Shown here in pieces: positions 8,596-16,985 of a DNA stretch of 33,164 nt (position 1 is the stretch's first letter; the number at the start of each line of letters is the position of its first letter). Under the pieces are notes generated by a model, which saw only the letters and a program-made list of their open reading frames with translations, was not told where the DNA came from and ran no database searches. The translations under genes and the position numbers were made by a program. Origin of the DNA: DATBLZ01 sp036555065 (GTDB lineage: Bacteria; Pseudomonadota; Gammaproteobacteria; Steroidobacterales; Rariloculaceae). The stretch is taken from contig DATBLZ010000112.1 of NCBI GenBank assembly GCA_036555065.1, forward strand, positions 1 through 33,164, in the 5' to 3' direction.

Positions 8596-9201
8596 ATGAC
8601 CCGACCGCTGCCACAGATCGATCCCAGCGTGCTTGCGCGCGCACGAGACGGGGATTCAGGCGCCCATGCCGAGCTCTACGCGGCGTTCGCGCCGTTCGTC
8701 TACACGCTCGCGCGCCGCATGCTGGCTTCGACGGCATCGGCCGAAGACGTGCTCCAGGAGACGTTCGTCGACATCATTCGCAAGATCTCGACGTTTCGCG
8801 GCGAAGCCGAGCTCGGCCTTTGGGTCAGGCGCATCGCCGTGAATCAGTGTCTGATGCACTTGCGATCGGCGTGGTCGATGCGCCGCGTCGACACGGAGCA
8901 CTTCGACGCCGAGCCCTGCCCGGTCACGACGAGCGCCGATGAGCGCATCGAGCTCGAGCGCGCGCTCGAGACGTTGCCGGCGACCGCACGTGCGGTCGTT
9001 TGGCTTCATGACGTCGAAGGCCTCACGCACCGCGAAATCGCCAAGCTCATGGGCCGCACCGCGAGCTTCTCGAAGTCGCAGCTCGCCCGGGCCCACGAGC
9101 GGCTCAGAGCTTTTCTCGACTGCACGCACGAGGTGGGCGACGAGCCCGAACAGGAACCCGAAGGTGAATTGCCATGCGACCCGGCACTGAAGACTTGTTG
9201 A
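8596..9201 (+). CDS. ECF-type RNA polymerase sigma factor
   Basis: This is a 201-residue alternative sigma factor that would redirect RNA polymerase to a small regulon, often envelope or redox stress. Region 2 (about residues 25-95) contains the recognisable AEDVLQETFVDIIRKI and WVRRIAVNQCLMHLR. Region 4 (about 117-172) has LPATARAVVWLHDVEGLTHREIA and SKSQLARAHERLR, the promoter-binding helix-turn-helix. The C-terminal tail after residue 175 is acidic and unusual, with cysteines at 176, 194 and the last residue, 201. ATG 8596 gives a normal N-terminus; the frame upstream crosses the antisense of the tRNA and is not coding. The next gene overlaps by 28 nt, which indicates translational coupling to its predicted partner. 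Confidence 0.9.
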   Translation: MTRPLPQIDPSVLARARDGDSGAHAELYAAFAPFVYTLARRMLASTASAEDVLQETFVDIIRKISTFRGEAELGLWVRRIAVNQCLMHLRSAWSMRRVDTEHFDAEPCPVTTSADERIELERALETLPATARAVVWLHDVEGLTHREIAKLMGRTASFSKSQLARAHERLRAFLDCTHEVGDEPEQEPEGELPCDPALKTC

Positions 9202-9710
9202 CACGCGAGCTCGCGGCATTGCCCGAGATCGCTCCTCCGCCCGCGGCAAAGACGCGCGTGCTCGCGGCGATGCGCCGAGCGGCGGTCGAGCCTCCGCGTC
9301 GGGACCTAACGCATCTTGCGCTGCCCGCAATGGCGCTCGCGGCGGCCGCGGCCGTCGCAGCGGTTCTCGTTCTCTGGCAGCCGCGCGGGGTGTCCGAAGG
9401 AGCATTGACGGCTAATGAGAATCCCGCCCCGCTTTCGTTCGAGGAATATGCCGCGCTCGTCGCACGATCGGCGGAGCTCGAGCGGGCGTTGGACACTCTG
9501 CCGGCGCCGCGTGCGGTCATGCGCGCGAGCACGGCCGGCACGATCGCAAGGCTCGAGGATCGCATCGCGGAAATCGATCAAGCGCTCTTGTTCACGACCG
9601 CCGCGGGTGCCGAAAGCGGGCAGAGGGAGGAGCTTTGGCGCGACCGCGTCGAGGTCATGAACGCGCTCGTGCAGGTGCGTTACGCGAACTCCCAAGCATT
9701 CATTTACTAA
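9174..9710 (+). CDS. Predicted membrane anti-sigma factor
   Basis: I do not recognise a named family. The 178-residue product begins inside the end of the sigma factor gene, with AAGGTG upstream of ATG 9174. It has a short N-terminal cytoplasmic part (1-47) with a helical segment ELAALPEIAPPPAAKTRVLA, one alanine-rich membrane segment (about 49-69) and a C-terminal part of about 105 residues, rich in Glu, Arg and Leu and likely helical or coiled. This topology and position match anti-sigma factors. It contains no cysteine at all, so it is not a zinc-binding (ZAS) type. The function is inferred from context; a sigma-linked membrane protein of another role remains possible. Confidence 0.6.
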   Translation: MRPGTEDLLTRELAALPEIAPPPAAKTRVLAAMRRAAVEPPRRDLTHLALPAMALAAAAAVAAVLVLWQPRGVSEGALTANENPAPLSFEEYAALVARSAELERALDTLPAPRAVMRASTAGTIARLEDRIAEIDQALLFTTAAGAESGQREELWRDRVEVMNALVQVRYANSQAFIY

Positions 9711-9736
9711 TCTCAGGACTCATCGAGGTTTCCCCC

Positions 9737-10726
9737 ATGTTCAAGAACCTGGCAATCGGAATTGCGGCGGCGAGCGTCATCGGCGGCGCGCTGCCCGACA
9801 CGGCATGCGCTCAAGAGGCGAGCGCGACACAAGAGTCGGTGCGCGAGCAGGACCGTGAGCGCGCGGAGGCGAGTCAGCGCGATGCCGAGAGCGCGTCGCT
9901 CGAGGCAGCCCGTGAACGTCTCGAAGAGGCGCGGCGCGAGCTCGAGAAAGCGGCGCGCGAGGTCGGGGAGCTTTCGGGACGCGGCACGGGGTATGCCTAT
10001 TCCTACAGCACGGGCATCCGTGGAGCTGCGCGCGCCGAGCTCGGCATCTTGATCGAGGACGGCGACGACGGAGTGCGCGTAACCGCGGTCACACCGGGTG
10101 GACCGGCGGCCGCGGCCGGCGTCGAGGTCGACGACGTGATCACGGCGATCGATTCGACGACTCTTCCGGGAGCCGGCTCCGAATCGGCACGGCTCATCGA
10201 GCACCTGCGCAACGTCGATCCGGGACAAGCCGTCAAGCTGCACGTCGAGCGCGACGGCGCTGCCCGGGACATCACCGTTGCAACGCGCGAGGCGCAGCCC
10301 TTTGTGGTCTGGACCGGCCCGGATAGCAACGTGTTCGTCCGCGGTGTTCCCCCCACAGGCGGGAGAGGCGGGGTCATCGTTGGGCCGGGCTCAGCGCCAA
10401 GCGTGGCGCCGCGTATGCCGTTCAATGTGTTTTTGGGCGGCCGCTGGAACGATCTCGAGCTCGTCACCTTGACGCCCGAGCTCGGCAGCTACTTCGGGGC
10501 GACCGACGGCCTGCTCGTCGTGCGCGCGCCCGATGAGCCCTCGGTCGGGCTTCAGGAGGGCGACGTCATTCTCGACATCGCCGGCCGCGAGCCGACGAGC
10601 CCCGAGCATGCGATGCGCATTCTCATGAGCTTCGAGCCCGGCGAGACCGTGACGTTCTCGATCATGCGCCGCCAACGCCGCGAGTCCGTCGAGTACACGA
10701 TTCCGGGGAGCGGCAGCCAAGGCTGA
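9737..10726 (+). CDS. Secreted double-PDZ domain protein of the sigma factor locus
   Basis: The 329-residue product has a signal peptide ending near TACA-QEASA (about residue 25), so it should be periplasmic. Residues 27-80 are strongly Glu/Arg/Ala rich and likely coiled coil. A first PDZ domain (about 95-185) contains LGILIEDGDDGVRVTAV and GVEVDDVITAID. A Gly/Pro-rich linker follows, and a second PDZ domain (about 238-325) contains DGLLVVRAPDEPSVG and LQEGDVILDIAG. No serine or metallo-protease domain is present, unlike DegP, DegS or RseP. ATG 9737 has GAGGT upstream. The 26-nt gap to the preceding gene suggests one transcript with the sigma and predicted anti-sigma genes. It may sense unfolded envelope proteins or scaffold a protease; this is inference. 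Confidence 0.8.
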   Translation: MFKNLAIGIAAASVIGGALPDTACAQEASATQESVREQDRERAEASQRDAESASLEAARERLEEARRELEKAAREVGELSGRGTGYAYSYSTGIRGAARAELGILIEDGDDGVRVTAVTPGGPAAAAGVEVDDVITAIDSTTLPGAGSESARLIEHLRNVDPGQAVKLHVERDGAARDITVATREAQPFVVWTGPDSNVFVRGVPPTGGRGGVIVGPGSAPSVAPRMPFNVFLGGRWNDLELVTLTPELGSYFGATDGLLVVRAPDEPSVGLQEGDVILDIAGREPTSPEHAMRILMSFEPGETVTFSIMRRQRRESVEYTIPGSGSQG

Positions 10727-10746
10727 ACGGCGCGCGCCCGCGGCGG

Positions 10747-10759
10747 GCTAGAATCGCGG
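10747..10759 (+). promoter_or_regulatory. Promoter of queA, predicted to give a leaderless message
   Basis: GCTAGAATCGCGG is identical to the sequence before dsbC. The -10 TAGAAT (10749-10754) ends only 9 nt before the queA ATG, so transcription would start about 3 nt before the start codon. No Shine-Dalgarno is present between them, which agrees with a leaderless message. Confidence 0.55.
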
Positions 10760-10763
10760 TCCC

Positions 10764-11837
10764 ATGGACCGCGCCGCTTTCCGCTACGAGCTTCCGCACG
10801 AGCTCATCGCCCAGGCGCCGCGCGCCGTGCGCAGCGCGAGCCGGCTGCTCGTGTTGGATGCACAAAGCGGCGCCGTCGAGGACCGGCGATTCCTCGATCT
10901 GCCGATGCTGCTCGCGCGCGGCGACTTGCTCGTGCTCAACGATACGCGTGTGCTGCCCGCGCGCCTCCATGGCACGAAGGCAAGCGGCGGGCGCGTCGAG
11001 CTCTTGCTCGAGCGCGTGACCAGCCCCCGGAGCGCGTGGTTCCAGATCAAAGCGAGCAAAAGCCCGAAGCCCGGATCCGTGATTCGCCTGCCCGGCGATG
11101 CGAAAGCCAGCGTCGTCGCGCGCGAAGACGATTTGTTCGCGCTCGAGCTCGATCGCGACGTCGAGGGATTTCTCGAGGCGCACGGCGAGATTCCGTTGCC
11201 GCCGTATATCGAGCGCGCGCCCGAGCCGCAGGATAGCGTTCGTTATCAGACGATCTTTGCGGCCGCGCCGGGCGCCGTCGCTGCGCCGACGGCGGGACTG
11301 CACTTCGACGCACCGCTCTTCGCCGCGCTCGACGCGCGCGGCGTCGAGCACGCTTTCGTGACGCTGCACGTCGGCGCCGGCACGTTCACGCCACTGCGCG
11401 CGGACGATATCGACGAGCACGTATTGCATCCCGAGCGCATGACCGTGAGCCGCACGACGTGCGCGAAGGTCGACGCCGCGCGCACGCGGGGTAACCGTGT
11501 CGTTGCCGTCGGCACGACAGCCGTGCGCGCGCTCGAGACGGCGGCGGCCCGCGGCGCGCTCGAGCCGTTCACCGGCGACACGCGCCTCTACATTCGTCCG
11601 GGCTTCGAGTTTCGCGTCGTGGATACGCTCTTGACGAACTTTCACCTTCCTGAGTCCTCGTTGCTCGTGCTCGTCGCCGCGTTCGCAGGCCTCGAGACCA
11701 CGCTCGGCGCTTATCGCCACGCCGTGCGCGAGCGTTATCGGTTTTTCAGCTATGGTGATGCGATGCTGATTCTGAAAGGCGGCGCCCACCGGACCGCGAG
11801 CGGCGGCGATGCCCGCGGGGACACGCATGCGGTTTGA
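10764..11837 (+). CDS. queA: S-adenosylmethionine:tRNA ribosyltransferase-isomerase QueA
   Basis: QueA transfers and isomerises the ribose of S-adenosylmethionine onto preQ1 at tRNA position 34, forming epoxyqueuosine. The 357-residue length equals that of the family. Recognisable segments are FRYELPHELIAQAPR at the N-terminus, LLVLNDTRVLPARL near residue 55, AAPTAGLHFD, VTLHVGAGTFTPLR and TNFHLPESSLLVLVAAFAG. The start codon is ATG 10764, directly after a promoter with almost no leader. Its 3' end overlaps tgt, the previous step of the queuosine pathway, so the two are coupled. Confidence 0.97.
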   Translation: MDRAAFRYELPHELIAQAPRAVRSASRLLVLDAQSGAVEDRRFLDLPMLLARGDLLVLNDTRVLPARLHGTKASGGRVELLLERVTSPRSAWFQIKASKSPKPGSVIRLPGDAKASVVAREDDLFALELDRDVEGFLEAHGEIPLPPYIERAPEPQDSVRYQTIFAAAPGAVAAPTAGLHFDAPLFAALDARGVEHAFVTLHVGAGTFTPLRADDIDEHVLHPERMTVSRTTCAKVDAARTRGNRVVAVGTTAVRALETAAARGALEPFTGDTRLYIRPGFEFRVVDTLLTNFHLPESSLLVLVAAFAGLETTLGAYRHAVRERYRFFSYGDAMLILKGGAHRTASGGDARGDTHAV

Positions 11838-12960
11838 GATCCTCGCCACGTCCGGGCTCGCACGCCGCGGACGCATCGCATTCGCCCGCGGCGTCGTCGA
11901 CACACCCGCCTTCCTGCCGATCGGCACGTACGGCACCGTCAAGGCCGTGACGCCCGAGGAGCTCGTCGAGCTCGGCAGCCAAATCATTCTCGGCAATACG
12001 TTTCATTTGATGTTGCGCCCCGGCGTCGAGGTCGTGCGCGCGCACGGCGGTCTGCACGGGTTCATGCACTGGGAGCGCCCGATCCTGACCGACTCGGGGG
12101 GCTTTCAGATCTGGAGTCTCGAGAAGCTGCGCCGCTTGAGCGAGCACGGCGTCGAGTTCAACTCGCCCGTCGACGGCGCGAAGGTCGTGTTGACACCCGA
12201 GCGCTCCATCGAGGTTCAAGACGCGCTCGGCGCCGACATCGTCATGGTGCTGGACGAATGCACGGCCTATCCGGCCGAGCGCGACGCAACCGAGCGCTCG
12301 ATGGAGCTGTCGCTGCGCTGGGCCGCGCGCAGCCGCGTCGCGTTCGATGCTGTAAAAGGAAAGAGCGGCGGCGACGCGGCACTCTTCGGCATCGTCCAGG
12401 GCGGTGTGCATGCCGACTTGCGCTTGCGCTCGCTCGCCGGGTTGCGCGCGATCGGCTTCGACGGCTATGCCGTCGGCGGGCTTGCCGTGGGTGAGCCCGA
12501 GCATGAGCGCCTCGCGGTGCTCGAGGGGCTCGCTCCGGAGCTGCCGCGAGATCGGCCCCGCTATCTCATGGGCATCGGCACGCCGGCAGACCTCATCGCG
12601 AGCGTCGCGCGCGGCATGGACATGTTCGACTGTGTGATACCCACGCGTCACGCACGTAACGGGCAACTCTTCACGAGCGTCGGGCGACTCAACATCCGCA
12701 ACAGCGCTCACCGCGAGGATACGGGCCCGCTCGATCCCGCTTGCGCGTGCTACACGTGCCGCAACTATTCGCGCGCCTATCTGCGCCACCTGGATCAGTG
12801 CAATGAGATTCTCGGCGCGCGGCTTGCCACGCTGCACAATTTGTTTTTCTACCAGGCGCTCATGCGGCGCATTCGTGCAGCGATCGAGACCGGAACGCTC
12901 GCGTCGTTGGCGCGCGAGATCGCTGCGCAATCGTCCGATCCGGACGAAGCTGTGCCATAA
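11827..12960 (+). CDS. tgt: Queuine tRNA-ribosyltransferase (tRNA-guanine transglycosylase)
   Basis: Tgt exchanges guanine-34 for preQ1 in GUN-anticodon tRNAs; QueA then acts on the product. ATG 11827 (MRFEILATSG) aligns with the usual family start and has CGGGGA a few bases upstream; an in-frame ATG at 11809 would add six residues. The 377-residue protein has the substrate motif LTDSGGFQ (D89), the nucleophile-bearing segment MFDCVIPTRHARNG and the zinc site CACYTCRNYSRAYLRHL. It overlaps queA by 11 nt and is followed by yajC, giving the common queA-tgt-yajC-secD-secF order. Confidence 0.97.
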   Translation: MRFEILATSGLARRGRIAFARGVVDTPAFLPIGTYGTVKAVTPEELVELGSQIILGNTFHLMLRPGVEVVRAHGGLHGFMHWERPILTDSGGFQIWSLEKLRRLSEHGVEFNSPVDGAKVVLTPERSIEVQDALGADIVMVLDECTAYPAERDATERSMELSLRWAARSRVAFDAVKGKSGGDAALFGIVQGGVHADLRLRSLAGLRAIGFDGYAVGGLAVGEPEHERLAVLEGLAPELPRDRPRYLMGIGTPADLIASVARGMDMFDCVIPTRHARNGQLFTSVGRLNIRNSAHREDTGPLDPACACYTCRNYSRAYLRHLDQCNEILGARLATLHNLFFYQALMRRIRAAIETGTLASLAREIAAQSSDPDEAVP

Positions 12961-12961
12961 T
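12953..12961 (+). promoter_or_regulatory. Possible internal extended -10 before yajC
   Basis: TGCCATAAT overlaps the tgt stop codon and could start an extra transcript for yajC-secD-secF near 12968, leaving a short leader with the CGGAGG ribosome site. It is a motif-only call. Confidence 0.35.
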
Positions 12962-12983
12962 ACGCGCCCGATTCGGAGGCACG

Positions 12984-13328
12984 ATGGATTCCTTGCTCAG
13001 CTTCTTCGTCGATAGCGCATGGGCGCAGGACGCCGGCGGTGCAGCTGGGGGGTTTGGGCTCCAAGGCTTGCTCTTCCCCATCGCGCTCATCGTCGTCTTT
13101 TACTTCCTATTGATTCGTCCGCAGCAGAAAAAACAGAAAGAGCATCGGAGCATGGTCGAGGCGCTCGCGGTCGGCGACGAGGTCATCACCGGCGGCGGCG
13201 TGCTCGGCAAGGTCACCGAGATCGGCGAGCAGTTCCTGACCGTCGAGATTGCCGAGCGCGTCTCGGTCAAGGTCCAGCGCCATACAGTCGCCACCGTTCT
13301 CCCGAAGGGCTCGATCAAGAGCGCCTGA
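12984..13328 (+). CDS. yajC: Preprotein translocase accessory subunit YajC
   Basis: YajC is a small inner-membrane partner of SecDF in the holotranslocon. The 114-residue product has one hydrophobic segment (about 28-46, LLFPIALIVVFYFLLIRPQ) followed by the conserved RPQQKKQKEH basic stretch and a compact cytoplasmic domain with VGDEVITGGGVLGKV. CGGAGG precedes ATG 12984 at good spacing. The slightly long periplasmic N-terminus (AWAQDAGGAAGG) is common in this family. It lies 23 nt after tgt and 25 nt before secD. Confidence 0.96.
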   Translation: MDSLLSFFVDSAWAQDAGGAAGGFGLQGLLFPIALIVVFYFLLIRPQQKKQKEHRSMVEALAVGDEVITGGGVLGKVTEIGEQFLTVEIAERVSVKVQRHTVATVLPKGSIKSA

Positions 13329-13353
13329 TTCCGATCGCCTTAGGCCAGAGCAG

Positions 13354-15246
13354 ATGAACCGCTATCCGTCTTGGGTCAACTGGATGGTGCTCGTCATCAT
13401 GGTCGTCGGCACGCTGCTCGCGTTGCCGAACGCGTTTCCCGACGATCCCGCCGTGCATATAACGCGCGCCGACGGCGAGCCTATCGAGGCCACCGTGCTC
13501 GACGAGGCTGGGACGAAGCTCCGCGAGGCCAACATCGCGTTCTCGTCCTCGGAGATCGAGGAGGGCGCTGCGATCATTCGGTTTGGAAACTTCGACGACC
13601 AACTTCGCGCCAACGATCTGCTCGGCGATGCGTTTCCCGCCTACACGGTCGCGCAGACCCTCGCGCCGCGGACGCCCGAATGGGTCCGTGCACTCGGCTT
13701 GCGGCCGATGGCGCTCGGCCTCGACTTGCGTGGCGGGGTCCAGTTCCTTTTCCAGGTCGACTTGGATGGCGCGATTCGGCAGTTCTTGGGCGTATACGAA
13801 ACCGACCTGCGGACCAAGCTGCGCGAGGAAAACATCCGCAACGAGGTTCGCATCGACGGGCAGGCGATGGTCGTCTCGATTTTCGATCCGACCCAGCTCC
13901 CAAGCGCCGAGCGGCTCATTCGCGCGCTCGACGACGACGGCTCGCTCGTCGATCGCATCATCGTCACGCCGACCGAAGTCGACGGGCGGTCTGGCTTTCG
14001 CGTCGAGCTCGCTCCGGTCTTGCTGCGCGAGCGGCAGGATTTCGCGATTCAGCAGAACACCGTCACACTCCGAAATCGCGTCAACGAGCTCGGAGTCGCC
14101 GAGGCGATCGTGCAGCGCCAGGGCCTCGACCGAATTCTCGTCGAGCTCCCCGGCATTCAGGACCCGGCGCAAGCAAAGCGCGTGCTCAACGCCACTGCGA
14201 CGCTCGAATACCACCCCGTCGACATGGAGAACAGCGCGGTCGATGCGGCCGCGCGCGGGCGCGCGCCGATCGGTACCAAGCTCGCCTATGATCGCGATGG
14301 CAACCCTGTCTTGTTGCGCCGCGAGGTCATCGTCACGGGCGATCAGGTCACGGATGCCACTCCCGGCTACGACCGCGGCGTGCCTGCTGTGTTCGTGAAC
14401 CTCAATGCCGCCGGCGCCGAGCGCATGCTCGATTTCACGTCGCAGAACGTCGGCCGCTACATGGCCGTGCTCTTCATCGAGGAAAAGCTCGACCTCAAGG
14501 AGCGCGACGGCGAGCAGGTCATCGAAACGAAGACTACCGAAACCGTCATTAGTAACGCCGTGATTCAGGGCGTGTTCTCGAGCCGCTTCCAAACGAGCGG
14601 CTCGATGACGAGCGCGCAGGCGCAGGATCTCGCGCTGTTGTTGCGGGCCGGCGCGCTCGCGACGCCGATCGTGCAAGTCAGAGAAGGCATCATCGGTCCG
14701 AGCCTCGGGCGCGACAACATCGAACGAGGATGGCGGGCCGTGCTCCTCGGCTTCGCGTTGGTCGTCGTCTTCATGGCGGTTTACTATCGCACGTTTGGTT
14801 GGATCGCGAACATTGCGTTGCTTGCGAACGTCGTCCTGCTCGTCGGGCTCATGTCGCTGATCCAGGCCGTGCTCACGATGCCGGGCATCGCCGGTATCGT
14901 GCTGACCGTCGGCATGGCCGTCGACGCGAACGTGCTCATCTACGAGCGTATCCGGGAGGAGCTGCGCGTCGGCAATTCGCCGCAAGCGAGCATTCGCGCG
15001 GGGTTCGAGAAAGCCTTCTCGGCAATCGCGGATGGCAACATCACGACGTTGATCGCGGGCATCGTGCTCTTCTGGTTCGGCACGGGCCCGATCAAAGGTT
15101 TCGCAGTGACGTTGTCGCTCGGCATCATCACGTCGATGTTCACGGCCATCGTCGGCGCACGCGTCATCGTCAATTTGCTCTACGGACGTCGGCACCACAT
15201 CGAAAAGCTATCGATCGGCGGGCGGGTTTCGAATGCAACTGCTTAG
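13354..15246 (+). CDS. secD: Protein translocase subunit SecD
   Basis: SecD, with SecF, uses the proton gradient to pull translocating proteins into the periplasm. The 630-residue product starts MNRYPSWVNWMVLVIMVVGT, an N-terminal membrane segment preceded by the usual RYPxW motif. A large periplasmic domain with LGLDLRGGVQFLFQVD near residue 125 follows. The C-terminus has five membrane segments containing VVFMAVYYRTFGWIAN, LTVGMAVDANVLIYERIREEL and FWFGTGPIKGFAVTL. ATG 13354 is chosen over earlier in-frame codons because it begins at the conserved N-terminus. It overlaps secF by 14 nt. Confidence 0.97.
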   Translation: MNRYPSWVNWMVLVIMVVGTLLALPNAFPDDPAVHITRADGEPIEATVLDEAGTKLREANIAFSSSEIEEGAAIIRFGNFDDQLRANDLLGDAFPAYTVAQTLAPRTPEWVRALGLRPMALGLDLRGGVQFLFQVDLDGAIRQFLGVYETDLRTKLREENIRNEVRIDGQAMVVSIFDPTQLPSAERLIRALDDDGSLVDRIIVTPTEVDGRSGFRVELAPVLLRERQDFAIQQNTVTLRNRVNELGVAEAIVQRQGLDRILVELPGIQDPAQAKRVLNATATLEYHPVDMENSAVDAAARGRAPIGTKLAYDRDGNPVLLRREVIVTGDQVTDATPGYDRGVPAVFVNLNAAGAERMLDFTSQNVGRYMAVLFIEEKLDLKERDGEQVIETKTTETVISNAVIQGVFSSRFQTSGSMTSAQAQDLALLLRAGALATPIVQVREGIIGPSLGRDNIERGWRAVLLGFALVVVFMAVYYRTFGWIANIALLANVVLLVGLMSLIQAVLTMPGIAGIVLTVGMAVDANVLIYERIREELRVGNSPQASIRAGFEKAFSAIADGNITTLIAGIVLFWFGTGPIKGFAVTLSLGIITSMFTAIVGARVIVNLLYGRRHHIEKLSIGGRVSNATA

Positions 15247-16165
15247 CCGCACAACGAAGTTCGACTTCATGGGCTGGCGCTGGCCCGCGCTGTCCGTGTC
15301 GATCGCGCTCATGGCGATTTCGGCCGGCTCAATGGTGTTTCGCGGCTTCAACCTCGGCATCGACTTCATGGGCGGCGTGCTGCTCGAAGTCGGCTACGAG
15401 AACCCTGTAGAGCTCGAGGACTTGCGCGCGACGCTCGAGGCGGGAGGGATCACGGACGCGACGCTGCAGACGCTCGGCTCGGCGCGCACTATTCAGATTC
15501 GGCTGCCGCCGGCCGAAGGCACTGTTGCCGAGGAAGATCTCGGCGCGGACGTCCTGGCGGTGCTGCGCGCTAAAGATCCAACCGTGCGCCGCCTCGGTGG
15601 CACGTTCGTCGACTCGCAGGTCGGCGAAGACCTCGCCGAGCAGGGCGGGCTCGCGATGTTTTTCGCGACGATCATGATATTCCTCTATACGGCGATACGG
15701 TTCCGCTGGAAATTCGCCGCGGGCGCCATCGCGGCGCTCGTTCACGACGCCGTCATCGTGCTCGGAGCGTTCTCGGTCTTCGACCTCACGTTCGACCTGA
15801 CGGTATTGGCCGCCGTGCTCGCCGTCATCGGCTATTCTCTCAACGATACCATCGTTATCTTCGACCGAGTACGCGAGAACTTTCGGCTGATGCGCCGCGG
15901 GACGACCATGGAGATCATGAACGCGTCGATCAACCAGACGCTCTCGCGCACGTTCGTCACGGCGCTCACGGTGTTACTCGTCTTGATCGCACTGATCTGG
16001 CTCGGCGGCGAGTCGGTGTTCGGTTTCTCGCTCGCGCTCATCATCGGCGTCGTCTCGGGCTCGTACTCGACGATCTATATGGCGACTGCCATAGCCCTGA
16101 TGCTCGACGTCAAGCCCGCGGATCTCATGCCGCCGAAGCGCGAAGCCGTCGACGACCTTCCCTAG
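15233..16165 (+). CDS. secF: Protein translocase subunit SecF
   Basis: SecF is the partner of SecD in the translocase. The 310-residue product has an N-terminal membrane segment, the signature FNLGIDFMGGVLLEV near residue 45, a short periplasmic domain, and five further membrane segments including VLAVIGYSLNDTIVIFDRVREN and the end IIGVVSGSYSTIYMATAIAL. ATG 15233 lies inside the end of secD, so translation is coupled. The TAG stop shares the bases CTAG (16162-16165) with the opposing suhB stop. Confidence 0.97.
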   Translation: MQLLSRTTKFDFMGWRWPALSVSIALMAISAGSMVFRGFNLGIDFMGGVLLEVGYENPVELEDLRATLEAGGITDATLQTLGSARTIQIRLPPAEGTVAEEDLGADVLAVLRAKDPTVRRLGGTFVDSQVGEDLAEQGGLAMFFATIMIFLYTAIRFRWKFAAGAIAALVHDAVIVLGAFSVFDLTFDLTVLAAVLAVIGYSLNDTIVIFDRVRENFRLMRRGTTMEIMNASINQTLSRTFVTALTVLLVLIALIWLGGESVFGFSLALIIGVVSGSYSTIYMATAIALMLDVKPADLMPPKREAVDDLP

Positions 16166-16956
16166 TCGAGGTCGCGCGTGTAAGGCGCGAGCAGCTTCGA
16201 CAAAGCGGCGTAGACCTTCGGCGTTCCGGCGACGACGCTGCCGCTGTCGAGATAGCCGTCGGAGCCCGCGAAATCGCTGATGCGCCCCCCGGCCTCGCGA
16301 ATGATCAGCGCTCCCGCGGCGACGTCCCACTTCTTGAGCCCAAGTTCCCAGAATCCGTCGACGCGGCCCGCGGCGACATAGCAAAGGTCGAGCGCCGCCG
16401 ACCCCGGCCGGCGCACACCTGCGGTCTCGAGCATCACGACACGCAGCATTTTCAAGTAGAGGTCGACGTGCTCCTCGGCGAGGCGATAGGGAAACCCGGT
16501 CGCGACGAGCGCGTGGCGCAGATTCGTGAGCTTGCTCACGCGAATCTTGCGGTCGTCGAGTTGCGCGCCTTGGCCGCGGCTCGCGCTGAAAATCTCCTGG
16601 CGCAGCGGATCGTAGACGACGCCGTGCTGAAGCTCGTTTTCATGCGCGACGGCAATCGATACCGAAAACACCGGGAAGCCGTGGAGGTAATTCGTCGTGC
16701 CATCGAGCGGGTCGATGATCCATTGGTACTCGTGGCTACCGGAGGACCCGCTCTCTTCGGCGAGAATCGCGTGCTCGGGATAGTGGTCTTTGATGACTTC
16801 GATGATCGCTTCTTCGGCGCGTCGATCGATGGCAGTGACGAAGTCGTTGCGCCCCTTCTCGGCGATTTCGAGCGACTCGAGCTTGTTGAGGTGGCGAATC
16901 ATGATGTCGCCGGCTTTGCGTGCCGCGCGGATCGCAATGTTCAACATGGGCTGCAT
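16162..16956 (-). CDS. suhB: Inositol-1-monophosphatase family protein SuhB
   Basis: SuhB dephosphorylates inositol monophosphate and, in Escherichia coli, also joins the rRNA transcription antitermination complex. The 264-residue product carries the magnesium-binding motifs LAEESG (E67, E68), WIIDPLDGTTNY (D82, D85) and the C-terminal KKWDVAAGALIIREAGG. Length and sequence fit the proteobacterial SuhB group. It starts at ATG 16956 and diverges from trmJ with only 29 nt between the start codons, so the two promoters must overlap each other or the gene starts. Confidence 0.94.
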   Translation of the reverse strand: MQPMLNIAIRAARKAGDIMIRHLNKLESLEIAEKGRNDFVTAIDRRAEEAIIEVIKDHYPEHAILAEESGSSGSHEYQWIIDPLDGTTNYLHGFPVFSVSIAVAHENELQHGVVYDPLRQEIFSASRGQGAQLDDRKIRVSKLTNLRHALVATGFPYRLAEEHVDLYLKMLRVVMLETAGVRRPGSAALDLCYVAAGRVDGFWELGLKKWDVAAGALIIREAGGRISDFAGSDGYLDSGSVVAGTPKVYAALSKLLAPYTRDLD

Positions 16957-16970
16957 AAGGACGCGCAGCG

Positions 16971-16976
16971 TAGAAT
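16971..16976 (+). promoter_or_regulatory. Candidate -10 of trmJ, predicted leaderless
   Basis: TAGAAT ends 9 nt before the trmJ ATG, the same spacing as at queA, so transcription would begin about 3 nt before the start codon. There is no Shine-Dalgarno in the 29-nt gap. The -35 is not recognisable. Confidence 0.45.
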
Positions 16977-16985
16977 AGTCCGCGC

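Noticed and set aside
10736..10748. GCCCG-CGG-CGGGC hairpin before queA as a terminator of the PDZ gene
   Set aside because: The stem is five pairs with a three-base loop and no T-run, and such runs are common by chance at this GC content.
13315..15198. 627-codon minus-strand frame opposite secD
   Set aside because: It is an antisense shadow of secD, rich in Asp, Arg and His, with no domain.
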